Positions 1 to 8,903 of a stretch of DNA of 64,000 bases are shown here, piece after piece. A program made the translations under genes and the position numbers. The stretch spans positions 2,928,001-2,992,000 of the forward strand of contig NZ_CP022364.1 of assembly GCF_003119115.1 (NCBI RefSeq), written 5' to 3'. Under the pieces are notes generated by a model. The model saw only the letters and a list, made by a program, of their open reading frames with translations. It did no database searches and had not been told where the DNA came from. Source of the DNA: Azospirillum sp. TSH58 (GTDB lineage Bacteria; Pseudomonadota; Alphaproteobacteria; Azospirillales; Azospirillaceae). Each line of letters opens with the position of its first letter. Position 1 is the first letter of the stretch.

Positions 1-232
1 CCATCGCGTCGCAGTGCTTGCCGCGGGTGCGGGTGTCCAGCTCGTCGAACACCTGCTCAAGCCGTTCGATCTGGCCGCGGGTCTCCTCCAGATGGGACTC
101 GAAGGCCGCGCGGAGCTGTTCGGAATGAGCCGCCTTGGCCAGCTTCGGCAGAGCCTTGGTGAGCTGCTTTTCGGCGTGGTAGATGTCGCGGAGTTCTTCG
201 ATCAGCAGATCCTGCATGGTCTTGGCAGCCAT
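1..232 (-). CDS. Ferritin-like DUF892 (YciE/YciF-type) protein, 5' part
   Basis: The reverse strand from an ATG at 232 reads MAAKTMQDLLIEELRDIYHA and continues with EKQL and a long helical stretch. This is the usual start of DUF892/YciF proteins, small ferritin-like four-helix bundles often linked to stress. Only the first 77 codons are inside the window, so the C-terminal half cannot be judged. The helix has the expected repeated acidic and His residues of the family. The family is recognised with good confidence; the physiological role is unknown. It is divergent from the gene at 361. Confidence 0.72.
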   Translation of the reverse strand, partial: MAAKTMQDLLIEELRDIYHAEKQLTKALPKLAKAAHSEQLRAAFESHLEETRGQIERLEQVFDELDTRTRGKHCDAM

Positions 233-360
233 GGTGCCGGTACTCCCTTGCTGTGTTCGTCGTCCGCCAACAACAGGACGTAGCAGACGGGGTTCCGGTG
301 CGGTTGCGCTGTGCTAAGGTGGAATCGGGGCCGGCGAAGGCCGGCGATGGAGAAAAAGCG

Positions 361-603
361 ATGGTGGGCAATCGGGCGCCTGGAAAAGGCCAGACGGCTG
401 GAAACGGCGCGGGAAACGGCGTCGGCGAGGTGCTGTTCGAGTTCCAGCGGGTCGGCAGCTACCTGAAGGTGATGGCCATCGATCCGGTCACCGCGACGGA
501 AGTGTCGGTCGTCGGGCCGGCCACCGGCAGCCTGGAACTGCTGAAGCGGACCGCGATCAGCAAGCTCCAGTTCGTCCTGAAGCGCGACGCGGCCAAACGC
601 TGA
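361..603 (+). CDS. DUF6898-type small protein
   Basis: An 80-residue protein, rich in Gly and Ala at the N-terminus and then VLFEFQRVGSYLKVMAID, a segment I associate with the DUF6898 family of Rhodospirillales. The ATG at 361 is preferred over the upstream in-frame start at 253 because a GGAG motif lies just upstream and the extra residues are low complexity. The conserved part looks like a small beta-rich domain. No function is known. The family assignment comes from memory of its signature and needs a profile search. Confidence 0.6.
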   Translation: MVGNRAPGKGQTAGNGAGNGVGEVLFEFQRVGSYLKVMAIDPVTATEVSVVGPATGSLELLKRTAISKLQFVLKRDAAKR

Positions 604-875
604 GCGGCTCCGGAAATACAGACGCCAAGAAGCGCGCCCTCCCGGCGGGGCGGGGGGCGCGGCTAGTCTTGGCTTCTGCTGATGGTGAGCACTGACATCC
701 CGGTGCCGGACCTGCGGAACCGGTCCGGGGGTGAACTGCTCGACTCCGACTCTAGACCTATGCCGCGCCGTGGGCACTGGTGCATCGGATGTAACGCCGC
801 TAGAAAGCATTCCACGAACGAACGGTCCGCCTGAAACCCGGGACAGCGCTTTCCGGGCACGGCGGTCCTGACCGA

Positions 876-1241
876 ATGCGGAGGGAGACGATCGCAATGC
901 GTTGCGTGACGGTCTTGCGGAGAATGCCCGTGCTGTTGAGAGAGACCCTGAAGCCGGCGGCCACGCTGCTGGCGCTCGCCGTGACGCTGCAAAGCCCGGC
1001 GTTGCGGGCGGAAACCACCATCATCTGCACGAAGCCCGGCGTCCCGCTCTGCATGAGCGACACCACCACCTTCGTCAGCGCGGACAAGATGGCCGCCTGT
1101 CAGTTCGAGGTGAAGGAGTATGTGGACAAGACCATGGACTATCTGCGCTGCCTGAACGAGGAAAACACCAGCACAGGGCAGGAACTGACCCGCAATGTGG
1201 ACCGGTTCAACTGCCGCCTGTCGGGCCGCAACTGCGGGTGA
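876..1241 (+). CDS. Small secreted protein with signal peptide
   Basis: A 121-residue protein with a basic N-terminus, a hydrophobic stretch around residues 28-44 and an ALRAE cleavage-like site, so it is probably exported to the periplasm. The mature part has several cysteines (CTKPG, LCMSD, CQFE, LRCLN, FNC, RNC) that could form disulfides. The start is either 876 or the ATG at 897. I do not recognise a family. The downstream hairpin at 1378-1413 probably terminates it. Confidence 0.6.
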   Translation: MRRETIAMRCVTVLRRMPVLLRETLKPAATLLALAVTLQSPALRAETTIICTKPGVPLCMSDTTTFVSADKMAACQFEVKEYVDKTMDYLRCLNEENTSTGQELTRNVDRFNCRLSGRNCG

Positions 1242-1377
1242 TGCCCGGAGCGGGGCGGGAGCGGGCAGGGAAGGCGCGGCGGCGATTGCAAAGCCCGTCC
1301 GCGCGACGGTCCGAATGATCCGGGGCCGGAACGGCATCAGGACGAAGCGACAGGGCAAAACGACAGGGTGAAACGAC

Positions 1378-1413
1378 ACAGGGCCGGCTTCCCAACGGGG
1401 AGGCCGGCCCTGT
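1378..1413. terminator. Bidirectional terminator-like hairpin between convergent genes
   Basis: A strong inverted repeat, with left arm starting ACAGGGCCGGC and right arm ending GCCGGCCCTGT around a short loop. It sits between the secreted-protein gene (plus) and the mucR-like gene (minus), which converge here. There is no long T-run, so intrinsic termination is likely but not certain. Confidence 0.5.
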
Positions 1414-1435
1414 TCGTTCAGGACGGTGCTGGCGC

Positions 1436-1885
1436 TCAGCCGGCCTTGCGGCGCGTCTGGCGACCGGAGCTGCGGCCGAGGCCGATGCGCTTCGCGAACT
1501 CGGAACGCTGCGCCGCGTAGTTCGGCGCGACCATCGGATAATCGGGCGGCAGGCTCCAGCGCGCCCGGTATTCGTCCGGCGACATGTTGTAGGTGGAGCG
1601 AAGATGGCGCTTCAGCATCTTCAGCTTTTTGCCGTCCTCCAGGCACACGATGTATTCGGGCGTCACCGACTTGCGGATCGGCACGGCGGGCTTCAGGGGC
1701 TCCGAAGGAATCTCTCGGGGCTGCGTGTTCAGCCCGGTCAGCGACGAGTAGACCGTGTTGATCACCTCGGGAATCTGCTGCGCCGGCAGAACGTTCTTGC
1801 TGACATATGCGGAGACGATGTCCGCGGTCATCCGCAGAAGCTCGTTATCGGGCACATCGGCGCGAAGCTGGTCACTCATTGCCAT
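1436..1885 (-). CDS. MucR/Ros family transcriptional regulator
   Basis: A 149-residue MucR/Ros protein. The family is a group of alphaproteobacterial zinc-finger, H-NS-like regulators of exopolysaccharide, motility and virulence genes. The C-terminal finger region reads YIVCLEDGKKLKMLKRHLRS followed by TYNMSPDEYRARW, with the typical basic tail. The first ligand pair is C-x2-D rather than C-x2-C, as in several MucR homologues. The His expected after HLR-T/S is Thr, so one usual metal ligand seems to be missing. The AT-rich stretch upstream (1,890-2,000) is where autoregulation would be expected, because MucR proteins bind AT-rich DNA. Family assignment is secure; the target genes are unknown. 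Confidence 0.9.
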   Translation of the reverse strand: MAMSDQLRADVPDNELLRMTADIVSAYVSKNVLPAQQIPEVINTVYSSLTGLNTQPREIPSEPLKPAVPIRKSVTPEYIVCLEDGKKLKMLKRHLRSTYNMSPDEYRARWSLPPDYPMVAPNYAAQRSEFAKRIGLGRSSGRQTRRKAG

Positions 1886-2416
1886 TAGTCCTGATTTTTC
1901 ATTTTGTCCCTAGCAACCAAGTTGCACAGCGTGATTTGGGTGTCAATATAATTTCGAAAGCAGCGAATTAAGTTATTTGCGATCTGCATGAAGTTACAAG
2001 GCGCCGCAAATCAGATGTCCCTGGAAATGGCCGGCCTGGGGCTGCACTGCCCCGCGTTTAGGCATCGTCTAGTGAGGGGAAGCTAGGCAAGACCATGGGA
2101 ATCGGGCACCGCAACTGACCGATTCGTGGTGTGAGACCGAATCGCTCAACATGCTTACTGGCCGTTAACGTCAACGGGCGCGGGAAATAGAGAAACATTT
2201 GTTCTCGGCATGTATCGCGGGTCATGCCGTGCTTCACCGCGCCGGTACCCCGCATTCCCTCTTTTGCGGTTCTGTGCCCGGCGCAAAGCCCCTGTGCGTT
2301 GTGTCCTTCTGGCGGTTCGGGGCGACATCTGGTAGCTTGCGCGCCGTGCCGCCGTCCCCGCCGGGTGTTCCCACCGGGCCGGCGCCATTCGTATTCGTGC
2401 ACGGAGTTTTTCTTTC
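1886..2416. other. 531-bp intergenic region, mucR to rpiB
   Basis: No open frame here has convincing codon use or a recognisable product. The left 110 bases, next to mucR, are clearly AT-richer than the surroundings and probably hold its promoter. The right part is GC-rich and ends with the rpiB leader, where a T-rich run precedes the ATG at 2417. I see no tRNA, riboswitch or repeat. Confidence 0.5.
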
Positions 2417-2848
2417 ATGACCACCATCGCGATCGCGTCCGATCACGCGGGGTACGAGATGAAGGCCCAGATCGCCTCCTGGCTGGCCGGCGCCGGCTAC
2501 GAGGTGCTGGACCTCGGCTGCAACGGTCCGGAATCGGTGGACTATCCGGATTTCGCCACGGCGCTGGCCGGCGCCATCAACGACGGGCGCGCGGCGCGCG
2601 GCGTCTTGATCTGCGGCAGCGGCATCGGTATCAGCATCGCGGCGAACCGCCATCCGGGCATCCGTGCGGCCCTGGTGCATGACGTGACGACCGCCCGCCT
2701 CGCGCGCCAGCACAACGACGCGAACGTGGTGGCGCTGGGCGCGCGCATCATCGGCGCGGAGATCGCGAAGGACTGCGTGGACGCCTTCCTGACGACCGAT
2801 TTCGAAGGCGGTGAGCGGCACAGCCGGCGAATCGCCAAGATGGGATGA
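2417..2848 (+). CDS. rpiB: Ribose-5-phosphate isomerase B
   Basis: A 143-residue LacA/RpiB family protein that interconverts ribulose-5-phosphate and ribose-5-phosphate in the pentose phosphate pathway. It starts MTTIAIASDHAGYEMK with the SDHAG phosphate-binding motif. It has the catalytic Cys66 in LICGSGIGISIAANR and His99 in the ARQHNDANV motif. Length is normal. It lies 54 bases upstream of glyA, the arrangement typical of alphaproteobacteria, so the two are probably cotranscribed. Confidence 0.96.
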   Translation: MTTIAIASDHAGYEMKAQIASWLAGAGYEVLDLGCNGPESVDYPDFATALAGAINDGRAARGVLICGSGIGISIAANRHPGIRAALVHDVTTARLARQHNDANVVALGARIIGAEIAKDCVDAFLTTDFEGGERHSRRIAKMG

Positions 2849-2902
2849 GACGGCCCTTCATCCGGCCCGTGACTGCTTTCTGAACCAAGGACCTGCCCTG
2901 CC

Positions 2903-4213
2903 ATGACCGTGACCAACGCCGACCCCCGCGCCGAGATCGGCCGCTTCTTCGCCGCCTCGCTCGCCGAGACCGATCCCGAACTGGCCCGCGCGGTGCGCGA
3001 CGAGCTGGTCCGCCAGCAGGAGCAGATCGAGCTGATCGCGTCCGAGAACATCGTCTCCCAGGCGGTGCTGGAGGCCCAGGGCTCGGTCATGACCAACAAG
3101 TACGCCGAGGGCTATCCGGGCCGGCGCTACTACGGCGGTTGCGAGTATGTCGACGTGGCCGAGACGCTGGCGATCGAGCGCGCCTGCAAGCTGTTCGGCT
3201 GCGGCTTCGCCAACGTCCAGCCGAACTCCGGGTCGCAGGCCAATCAGGCGGTCAACCTCGCCCTGCTCCAGCCGGGCGACACCATCCTCGGCATGTCGCT
3301 GGCGGCCGGCGGTCACCTGACCCACGGCGCCGCGCCGAACCTGTCGGGCAAGTGGTTCAAGGCCGTTCAGTACGGCGTGCGCCGCGACGACCACCTGATC
3401 GACTTCGACGAGGTCGAGCGTCTGGCCCGCGAGCACAAGCCGAAGCTGATCATCGCCGGCGGCTCCGCCTATCCGCGCGTCCTCGACTACCAGCGCTTCC
3501 GCGCCATCGCGGACGAGGTCGGCGCCTACTTCATGGTCGACATCGCCCACTACGCCGGCCTGATCGCCGGCGGCGTCTACCCGAACCCGTTCCCCTACGC
3601 CGACGTGGTCACCACCACCACCCACAAGACGCTGCGCGGCCCGCGCGGCGGCATGGTGCTGACCAACAGCGAGGAGATCGCCAAGAAGATCAACTCGGCG
3701 GTCTTCCCCGGCCTCCAGGGCGGCCCGCTGATGCACGTCATCGCCGCCAAGGCGGTGGCCTTCGCCGAGGCGCTGCGTCCGGAGTTCAAGACCTACGCCA
3801 AGAGCGTCCTGGACAACGCCCGCGCCCTGTCGAAGGTGCTGATCGAGGGCGGGCTGGACATCGTGTCCGGCGGCACCGACAGCCACATCGTGCTGGTCGA
3901 CCTGCGTCCGAAGAACCTGACCGGCAAGGCCGCCGAGGCGAGCCTGGAGCACGCCGGCATGACCTGCAACAAGAACGGCGTGCCGTTCGACCCGCAGAAG
4001 CCGATGATCACCTCCGGCGTCCGTCTGGGCAGCCCGGCGGCCACCACCCGCGGCTTCGGCGTGGCCGAGTTTGAGCAGGTCGGCCGCCTGATCGTCGAGA
4101 CGCTGGACGGTCTGGCCGCCAGCAACTCCGGCGACAACGCGGCGGTCGAGGCGAAGGTGCGGGAGGAGGTGCGCGAGCTGTGCCGCCGCTTCCCCATCTA
4201 CCCGACGCTGTAA
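2903..4213 (+). CDS. glyA: Serine hydroxymethyltransferase
   Basis: A 436-residue PLP enzyme that converts serine and tetrahydrofolate to glycine and methylene-tetrahydrofolate, the main one-carbon entry point. The PLP lysine is Lys242 in the [17 protein letters not shown] motif. The N-terminal IELIASENI motif and the YPGRRYYGG signature are intact. Length is typical. The ATG at 2903 follows a purine-rich stretch. It lies between rpiB and nrdR, the common rpiB-glyA-nrdR-rib order. Confidence 0.98.
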   Translation: MTVTNADPRAEIGRFFAASLAETDPELARAVRDELVRQQEQIELIASENIVSQAVLEAQGSVMTNKYAEGYPGRRYYGGCEYVDVAETLAIERACKLFGCGFANVQPNSGSQANQAVNLALLQPGDTILGMSLAAGGHLTHGAAPNLSGKWFKAVQYGVRRDDHLIDFDEVERLAREHKPKLIIAGGSAYPRVLDYQRFRAIADEVGAYFMVDIAHYAGLIAGGVYPNPFPYADVVTTTTHKTLRGPRGGMVLTNSEEIAKKINSAVFPGLQGGPLMHVIAAKAVAFAEALRPEFKTYAKSVLDNARALSKVLIEGGLDIVSGGTDSHIVLVDLRPKNLTGKAAEASLEHAGMTCNKNGVPFDPQKPMITSGVRLGSPAATTRGFGVAEFEQVGRLIVETLDGLAASNSGDNAAVEAKVREEVRELCRRFPIYPTL

Positions 4214-4245
4214 TCATCAAACCCGACTAGGGGGATAGGCCGGAC

Positions 4246-4710
4246 ATGCGCTGCCCGTTCTGCGGACACGAGGACACCCAGGTCAAGGACTCGCGACCGA
4301 CCGAGGACAACTCGGCGATCCGCAGACGGCGGTTCTGCCCCAGTTGCAGCGCGCGCTTCACCACCTTCGAGCGCGTCCAGCTCCGGGAGCTGACGGTGGT
4401 GAAGAGCACCGGCCAGAGGGAGCCTTTCGACCGCGAAAAGCTCCTGCGCTCCATGCGCATCGCCCTGCGCAAGCGCCCGATCGACGCCGACCGCATCGAC
4501 CGGGTGGTGAACAGCCTTGTGCGCCAGCTCGAATCCTCCGGCGAGAGCGAGATCCCGTCGAAGCAGATCGGCGAGATGATCATGGTGGCGCTCCAGACGC
4601 TCGATCAGGTCGCCTACATCCGCTACGCCTCGGTCTACAAGGACTTCCGCGAGGCGTCGGACTTCAACGAGTTCGTCGAGCAGCTCGCCCCCGAAGCCCA
4701 GAACGGGTAA
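4246..4710 (+). CDS. nrdR: Transcriptional repressor NrdR
   Basis: A 154-residue NrdR. It has an N-terminal zinc ribbon (Cys3, Cys6, Cys31, Cys34) followed by an ATP-cone domain beginning around residue 48 ([20 protein letters not shown]). NrdR senses adenine nucleotides and represses ribonucleotide reductase genes. It is commonly found beside ribD. All zinc ligands are present and the length is normal. Confidence 0.97.
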   Translation: MRCPFCGHEDTQVKDSRPTEDNSAIRRRRFCPSCSARFTTFERVQLRELTVVKSTGQREPFDREKLLRSMRIALRKRPIDADRIDRVVNSLVRQLESSGESEIPSKQIGEMIMVALQTLDQVAYIRYASVYKDFREASDFNEFVEQLAPEAQNG

Positions 4711-4737
4711 GGGCGGGAGCGTCCTTCTTCCTCCCTT

Positions 4738-4840
4738 TCCCCTCTGGGGAGAGGGGCGGGGTGAGGGGGATGTGCTTTTGCCGAACGGGACCGATATTGC
4801 CGGCCCCCTCACCCTAACCTCTCCCCAGAGGGGAGAGGGG
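4738..4840. repeat. Intergenic palindromic repeat pair
   Basis: Two inverted copies of a C/T-versus-G/A element. The left arm (4738-4769) has CCCCTCTGGGGAGAGG then GGTGAGGGGG. The right arm (4804-4840) is its reverse complement with a few changes and adds a second GGGGAGAGGGG. Between them are about 34 unrelated bases. This has the look of a dispersed REP/RIME-like intergenic palindrome between nrdR and ribD. It would form a very stable hairpin in the transcript and could weaken read-through into ribD. Confidence 0.65.
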
Positions 4841-4870
4841 ATGCAACCATGGTGGGGAGGAGGCGTGCCC

Positions 4871-5989
4871 ATGGCGGACGAAGCCATCCATCCCGACGAC
4901 ATCCGCCACATGCGGGCCGCGCTGGCCCTGGCGGCGCGCGGGCTCGGCAACACATGGCCGAACCCGGCGGTGGGCTGCGTCATCGTGCGCGATGGCGTGG
5001 TGGTCGGGCGCGGCTGGACCCAGCCGGGCGGGCGGCCCCACGCCGAGACGGAGTCCCTGGCCCGCGCCGGTGGTGCCGCGCGCGGTGCGACCGCCTATGT
5101 GACGCTGGAGCCCTGCAACCATTACGGGAAAACGCCGCCCTGCGCTCTGGCGCTGGTGGAGGCCGGAGTGGCGCGGGTGGTGGTCGCCTGCGGCGATCCC
5201 GATCCGCGGGTGGCCGGCGGGGGTCTGGAGCGGCTGCGCGCCGCCGGGATCGCGGTGGACACCGGCGTCTGCGAGGACGAGGCGTGGACGCTCAACGAGG
5301 GCTTCTTCCGGCGCATCCAGGACGACCGCCCGCTCTACACACTCAAGGCGGCGACGACGCTGGACGGGCGCATCGCCACCCACAGCGGCCAGTCGCAATG
5401 GATCACCGGGCCGACGGCGCGGGCCTGGGGGCACCGGCTGCGCGCCACCCACGACGCGATCATGGTCGGCATCCGCACCGCCCTGGCCGACGATCCGGAG
5501 CTCACCTGCCGCCTGCCGGGCTTGGCCCATCGTTCGCCGGTGCGCATCGTGGTCGACAGCCGGCTGCGCCTGCCGCTGACCGGGAAGCTGGCCGTGGGGG
5601 CGCGGTCCGTGCCGACCTGGGTCGTCACGCGCGAGGACGCGGAACCCGGCCGTCTGGCCGTCTTCCAGGATTGCGGACTCGAGGTGATCCGCGTGCCCGC
5701 CGACTCCGCCGGCCTGCCGGATCTGGTCGAGGCGAGCGCCGCCCTGGCCCGACGCGGCCTGACCCGCGTGCTGGTGGAGGGGGGCGCCACGCTGGCGGCC
5801 TCGCTGCTGCGGGCCAATCTGGTGGACCGGCTGGAATGGTTCCGCGCCGCCTCGGTCATGGGGGGCGACGGGCTGCCGGCGGTCCATGCCTTCGGGGTGG
5901 ATGGGTTGGAGCGCATGGCGCTGTTCCGCCGGACCGACCTGCGTCCGGCCGGCGAAGACCTCGTGGAAAGCTACGTCCGCCGCGGTTGA
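4871..5989 (+). CDS. ribD: Bifunctional riboflavin deaminase/reductase RibD
   Basis: A 372-residue RibD. The N-terminal cytidine-deaminase-like domain has the zinc motif HAE (57-59) with Cys82 and Cys91 in the PCNHYGKTPPC box. The C-terminal half, from about residue 150, is the NADPH-dependent reductase (TLDGRIATHSGQSQWITG). It performs the second and third steps of riboflavin synthesis. The ATG at 4871 is chosen because the upstream in-frame extension reads through the intergenic palindrome. The ribE start is 113 bases downstream. Confidence 0.95.
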   Translation: MADEAIHPDDIRHMRAALALAARGLGNTWPNPAVGCVIVRDGVVVGRGWTQPGGRPHAETESLARAGGAARGATAYVTLEPCNHYGKTPPCALALVEAGVARVVVACGDPDPRVAGGGLERLRAAGIAVDTGVCEDEAWTLNEGFFRRIQDDRPLYTLKAATTLDGRIATHSGQSQWITGPTARAWGHRLRATHDAIMVGIRTALADDPELTCRLPGLAHRSPVRIVVDSRLRLPLTGKLAVGARSVPTWVVTREDAEPGRLAVFQDCGLEVIRVPADSAGLPDLVEASAALARRGLTRVLVEGGATLAASLLRANLVDRLEWFRAASVMGGDGLPAVHAFGVDGLERMALFRRTDLRPAGEDLVESYVRRG

Positions 5990-6102
5990 GCGGCCCGCGA
6001 GTCCGCTCCGTCCGGCACCGTGCCGGGCGCAACAGTCCGTTGCGTGCCACGCCGTGCGGATGAATCTTTCACACGATTGAAAACCTGCTAAATTGCCGGC
6101 CC

Positions 6103-6690
6103 ATGTTCACCGGAATCATCACCGATGTTGGGCGCGTTCGGGCCGTGGAACGGCAGGGCGACACCCGGTTCACCGTCGAGACCGCCTTCGCTATGGAGAC
6201 GGTTCCCATCGGCGCGTCCATCGCCAACAACGGCGTCTGCCTGACCGTGGTCGAGAAGGGGCCGGGCTGGTTCGCCGTCCAGGCCTCCGCCGAGACCCTG
6301 TCGAAGACGACGCTGGGCGGCTGGGGCGAAGGCACCCGCATCAACCTGGAGCGCGCGCTCAAGGTCGGCGACGAGTTGGGCGGGCACATCGTGTCCGGCC
6401 ATGTCGACGGCGTCGCCACCGTGGTCGATGTCCGCCCCGACGGCGAATCCAAGCGGTTCACCTTCGAGGCGCCGGCCAATCTGGCGAAGTACATCGCCGC
6501 CAAGGGCTCGGTGGCGCTGGACGGCGTGTCGCTGACGGTGAACGAGGTCGATGGTGCGCGCTTCGGCGTGAACATCATCCCGCACACCCAGGACGCGACC
6601 ACCTTCGGCGCGCTGAAGGCCGGGGATCGGGTGAACCTGGAAATCGATATGCTCGCGCGGTATGTGGCGCGGCTGGCAGGGCAGGAATGA
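6103..6690 (+). CDS. ribE: Riboflavin synthase alpha chain
   Basis: A 195-residue RibE/RibC-type riboflavin synthase that dismutates 6,7-dimethyl-8-ribityllumazine to riboflavin. The N-terminus MFTGIITDVG and two tandem lumazine-binding repeats (the second starting near GGHIVSGHVDG, residue 91) are characteristic. The stop overlaps the start of ribBA by ATGA, implying translational coupling. Confidence 0.96.
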   Translation: MFTGIITDVGRVRAVERQGDTRFTVETAFAMETVPIGASIANNGVCLTVVEKGPGWFAVQASAETLSKTTLGGWGEGTRINLERALKVGDELGGHIVSGHVDGVATVVDVRPDGESKRFTFEAPANLAKYIAAKGSVALDGVSLTVNEVDGARFGVNIIPHTQDATTFGALKAGDRVNLEIDMLARYVARLAGQE

Positions 6691-7811
6691 CGTCCGAGTT
6701 TCACGAGTATCTGTCGCGTCCCGAGGAGATTATCGAGGAGGCGCGCCAGGGCAAGATGTTCATCCTCGTCGATGACGAGGACCGCGAGAACGAAGGCGAT
6801 CTGGTCATCCCGGCCCAGTGCGCGACTCCCGAGGCCGTGAACTTCATGGCGAAGTACGGGCGCGGCCTGATCTGCCTCGCCATGGACCAGAACCATATCG
6901 AGCGGCTGCGCCTGCCGCTGATGGCGCAGCAGAACGGCACCCGCCACCAGACCGCCTTCACCGTCTCCATCGAGGCGCGCGACGGTGTGACCACCGGCAT
7001 CTCCGCCGCCGACCGCGCCCGCACCATCCAGGTCGCCATCGACCCGACGGCCGGCCCGGACGCCATCGTGACGCCGGGCCACGTCTTCCCGCTGCTCGCC
7101 CGCGACGGCGGCGTGCTGGTCCGCGCCGGTCACACGGAAGCCTCGGTGGACATCGCCCGCATGGCCGGCATGACCGCGGCGGGCGTGATCTGCGAGATCA
7201 TGAACGACGACGGCACCATGGCCCGCCTGCCGGATCTGGTGAAGTTCGCGCAGTTCCATGGGCTGAAGGTGGGCACCATCGCCGACCTGATCGCCTACCG
7301 CCGCCGCACCGAGACGATCGTCGAGCAGAAGCTGGCGGCGACCCTGGACAGCCGCTTCGGCGGGCGGTTCCAGATGTACGTCTATGTGAACAAGGTGGCC
7401 TACGCGGAACACATCGCGCTGGTGCGCGGCGACATCTCCGGCGACGAGCCGGTGCTGGTGCGCATGCACGCCCTCTCGGTGCTGGACGACGTGCTGGGCG
7501 ACCGGAGCGCCGCGCGCGACGGGGAGCTTCAGGCCTCCATGGAGATGATCGCGCGGGAAGGCCGCGGCGTCATCGTCCTGCTGCGCGAGCCGATGGCGAA
7601 CAGCCTGACCGAATCGGTGATGGCGCGGCTGGAAGGCCACGACAACCCGACCCCCGCGCTGCGGGATTATGGCGTCGGCGCGCAGATCCTGCTGGACCTG
7701 GGCGTGCGCGACATGGTTCTGCTGTCGAACCGCAAGAAGTCCATCATCGGGCTGGAGGGGTACGGCCTGACCGTGCTCGGCCACCGCCCGATTCCCCTGC
7801 AAGACCAGTAA
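6687..7811 (+). CDS. ribBA: 3,4-dihydroxy-2-butanone-4-phosphate synthase with degenerate GTP cyclohydrolase II-like domain (RibBX type)
   Basis: A 374-residue two-domain protein. Residues 1 to about 205 are an intact RibB domain (DDEDRENEGDL, RHQTAFTVSIEAR, GHTEASVDIARMAG) making the four-carbon unit of riboflavin. The C-terminal half aligns with RibA, but the zinc-binding cysteine cluster of GTP cyclohydrolase II is absent: where the family has SECLTGD...CDC, this protein reads HALSVLDDVLGD. It should therefore lack cyclohydrolase II activity, as in the RibBX proteins known from proteobacteria. A true RibA would be needed elsewhere. It overlaps ribE by four bases and precedes ribH by 21. 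Confidence 0.93.
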   Translation: MTSEFHEYLSRPEEIIEEARQGKMFILVDDEDRENEGDLVIPAQCATPEAVNFMAKYGRGLICLAMDQNHIERLRLPLMAQQNGTRHQTAFTVSIEARDGVTTGISAADRARTIQVAIDPTAGPDAIVTPGHVFPLLARDGGVLVRAGHTEASVDIARMAGMTAAGVICEIMNDDGTMARLPDLVKFAQFHGLKVGTIADLIAYRRRTETIVEQKLAATLDSRFGGRFQMYVYVNKVAYAEHIALVRGDISGDEPVLVRMHALSVLDDVLGDRSAARDGELQASMEMIAREGRGVIVLLREPMANSLTESVMARLEGHDNPTPALRDYGVGAQILLDLGVRDMVLLSNRKKSIIGLEGYGLTVLGHRPIPLQDQ

Positions 7812-7832
7812 CCGCCAGCCGAGCGACCCGAG

Positions 7833-8297
7833 ATGACCGAAAAGCCCCATCTGATGATCGTGGAAGCCCGCTTCTACGAGGACATCGCCGACGAGCTGGT
7901 GAAAGGCGCCATCGCCGAGATCGAGAAGGAGGGCGCCACCTATCAGCGCGTCTCGGTCCCGGGATGCCTGGAGATTCCGGCGGCGATCCTGTACGCCCTG
8001 CGCTCCATGGACTTCTTCACGGCGCGCAAGCGTTTCGACGGCTATGTCGGGCTGGGCTGCGTGATCCGCGGCGAGACCACCCATTACGACATCGTCTGCA
8101 ACGAGAGCGCCCGCGGTCTCCAGGACCTCGCGCTGCGCTACGCGCTGGCCATCGGCAACGGCGTGCTGACGGTGGAGAACCGCGAGCAGGCCTGGGCGCG
8201 GGCCTCCGTGACGGCCAAGAACAAGGGCGGTTTCGCGGCGCGCGCCTGCCTTGACATGATCGAACTCAAGCGCCAATTCCGCCTCTATCCGCGGTGA
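7833..8297 (+). CDS. ribH: 6,7-dimethyl-8-ribityllumazine synthase
   Basis: A 154-residue lumazine synthase that condenses the RibB product with the RibD product. The motifs VPGCLEIPAAI, GCVIRGETTHYDIVCNE and the catalytic His in TTHYD are present. Its length matches icosahedral or pentameric RibH proteins. It is the last gene of the ribD-ribE-ribBA-ribH run and is followed by nusB, a standard alphaproteobacterial neighbour. Confidence 0.97.
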   Translation: MTEKPHLMIVEARFYEDIADELVKGAIAEIEKEGATYQRVSVPGCLEIPAAILYALRSMDFFTARKRFDGYVGLGCVIRGETTHYDIVCNESARGLQDLALRYALAIGNGVLTVENREQAWARASVTAKNKGGFAARACLDMIELKRQFRLYPR

Positions 8298-8321
8298 CCC
8301 CGCGGTGCAATTCCTGACTGT

Positions 8322-8903
8322 ATGAGCATCATGAGCAACGACGACGCGGCTGGCCGCGCGAAACAGAAGCGCGGCTCCCGGAACCGGACGGGTGGCGGAT
8401 CGGCCAAGGCCCGGCGCAAGGCCGCGCGCCTTGCCGCCGTTCAGGCCCTGTACCAGATCGACCTGAACCAGATCGAACCGACCGGCATCGCCGTGGAATC
8501 CGTGATCGGCGAGTTCGTCAATCACCGGCTGGGCGAGGAGATCGACGGGGCGAAGTTCGTCACCGCCGACCCGCAGCTGTTCGCCGACATCGTCCGCGGC
8601 GCCGCGCACCGCCGGACGGAGGTGGACGGCATGCTGGCCTCGGCGCTGGAGCCGCGCTACGCGCTGGACCGCCTGGAACTGCTGATGCGCGCCATCCTGC
8701 GGGCCGGCGCCTACGAGCTGTTCGTCCACAACGACACGCACCCGCGCATCCTCATCAGCGAGTATGTGGACGTCGCGCACGCCTTCTTCGCGGCGCGCGA
8801 GCCGGGCATGGTGAACGGCGTGCTCGACCATGTGGCCCGCGCGCTGCGGCCGGACGAACTGGCCCAGCCGGACCCCAGCCGTGACCAGTCCAAAGACCGC
8901 TAG
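8322..8903 (+). CDS. nusB: Transcription antitermination factor NusB
   Basis: A 193-residue NusB with a basic, low-complexity N-terminal extension of about 30 residues before the all-helical domain (ARRKAARLAAVQALYQID). The C-terminal helix has ISEYVDVAHAFF, typical of the family. NusB works with NusE at boxA in rRNA antitermination. A second Met two codons on (8331) could be the real start. It overlaps thiL by 23 bases. Confidence 0.94.
   Translation: MSIMSNDDAAGRAKQKRGSRNRTGGGSAKARRKAARLAAVQALYQIDLNQIEPTGIAVESVIGEFVNHRLGEEIDGAKFVTADPQLFADIVRGAAHRRTEVDGMLASALEPRYALDRLELLMRAILRAGAYELFVHNDTHPRILISEYVDVAHAFFAAREPGMVNGVLDHVARALRPDELAQPDPSRDQSKDR

Noticed and set aside
5990..6102. Possible FMN riboswitch before ribE
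   Set aside because: The 113-base gap is too short and shows no RFN-element conserved segments; the rib genes here are probably not riboswitch controlled at this point.
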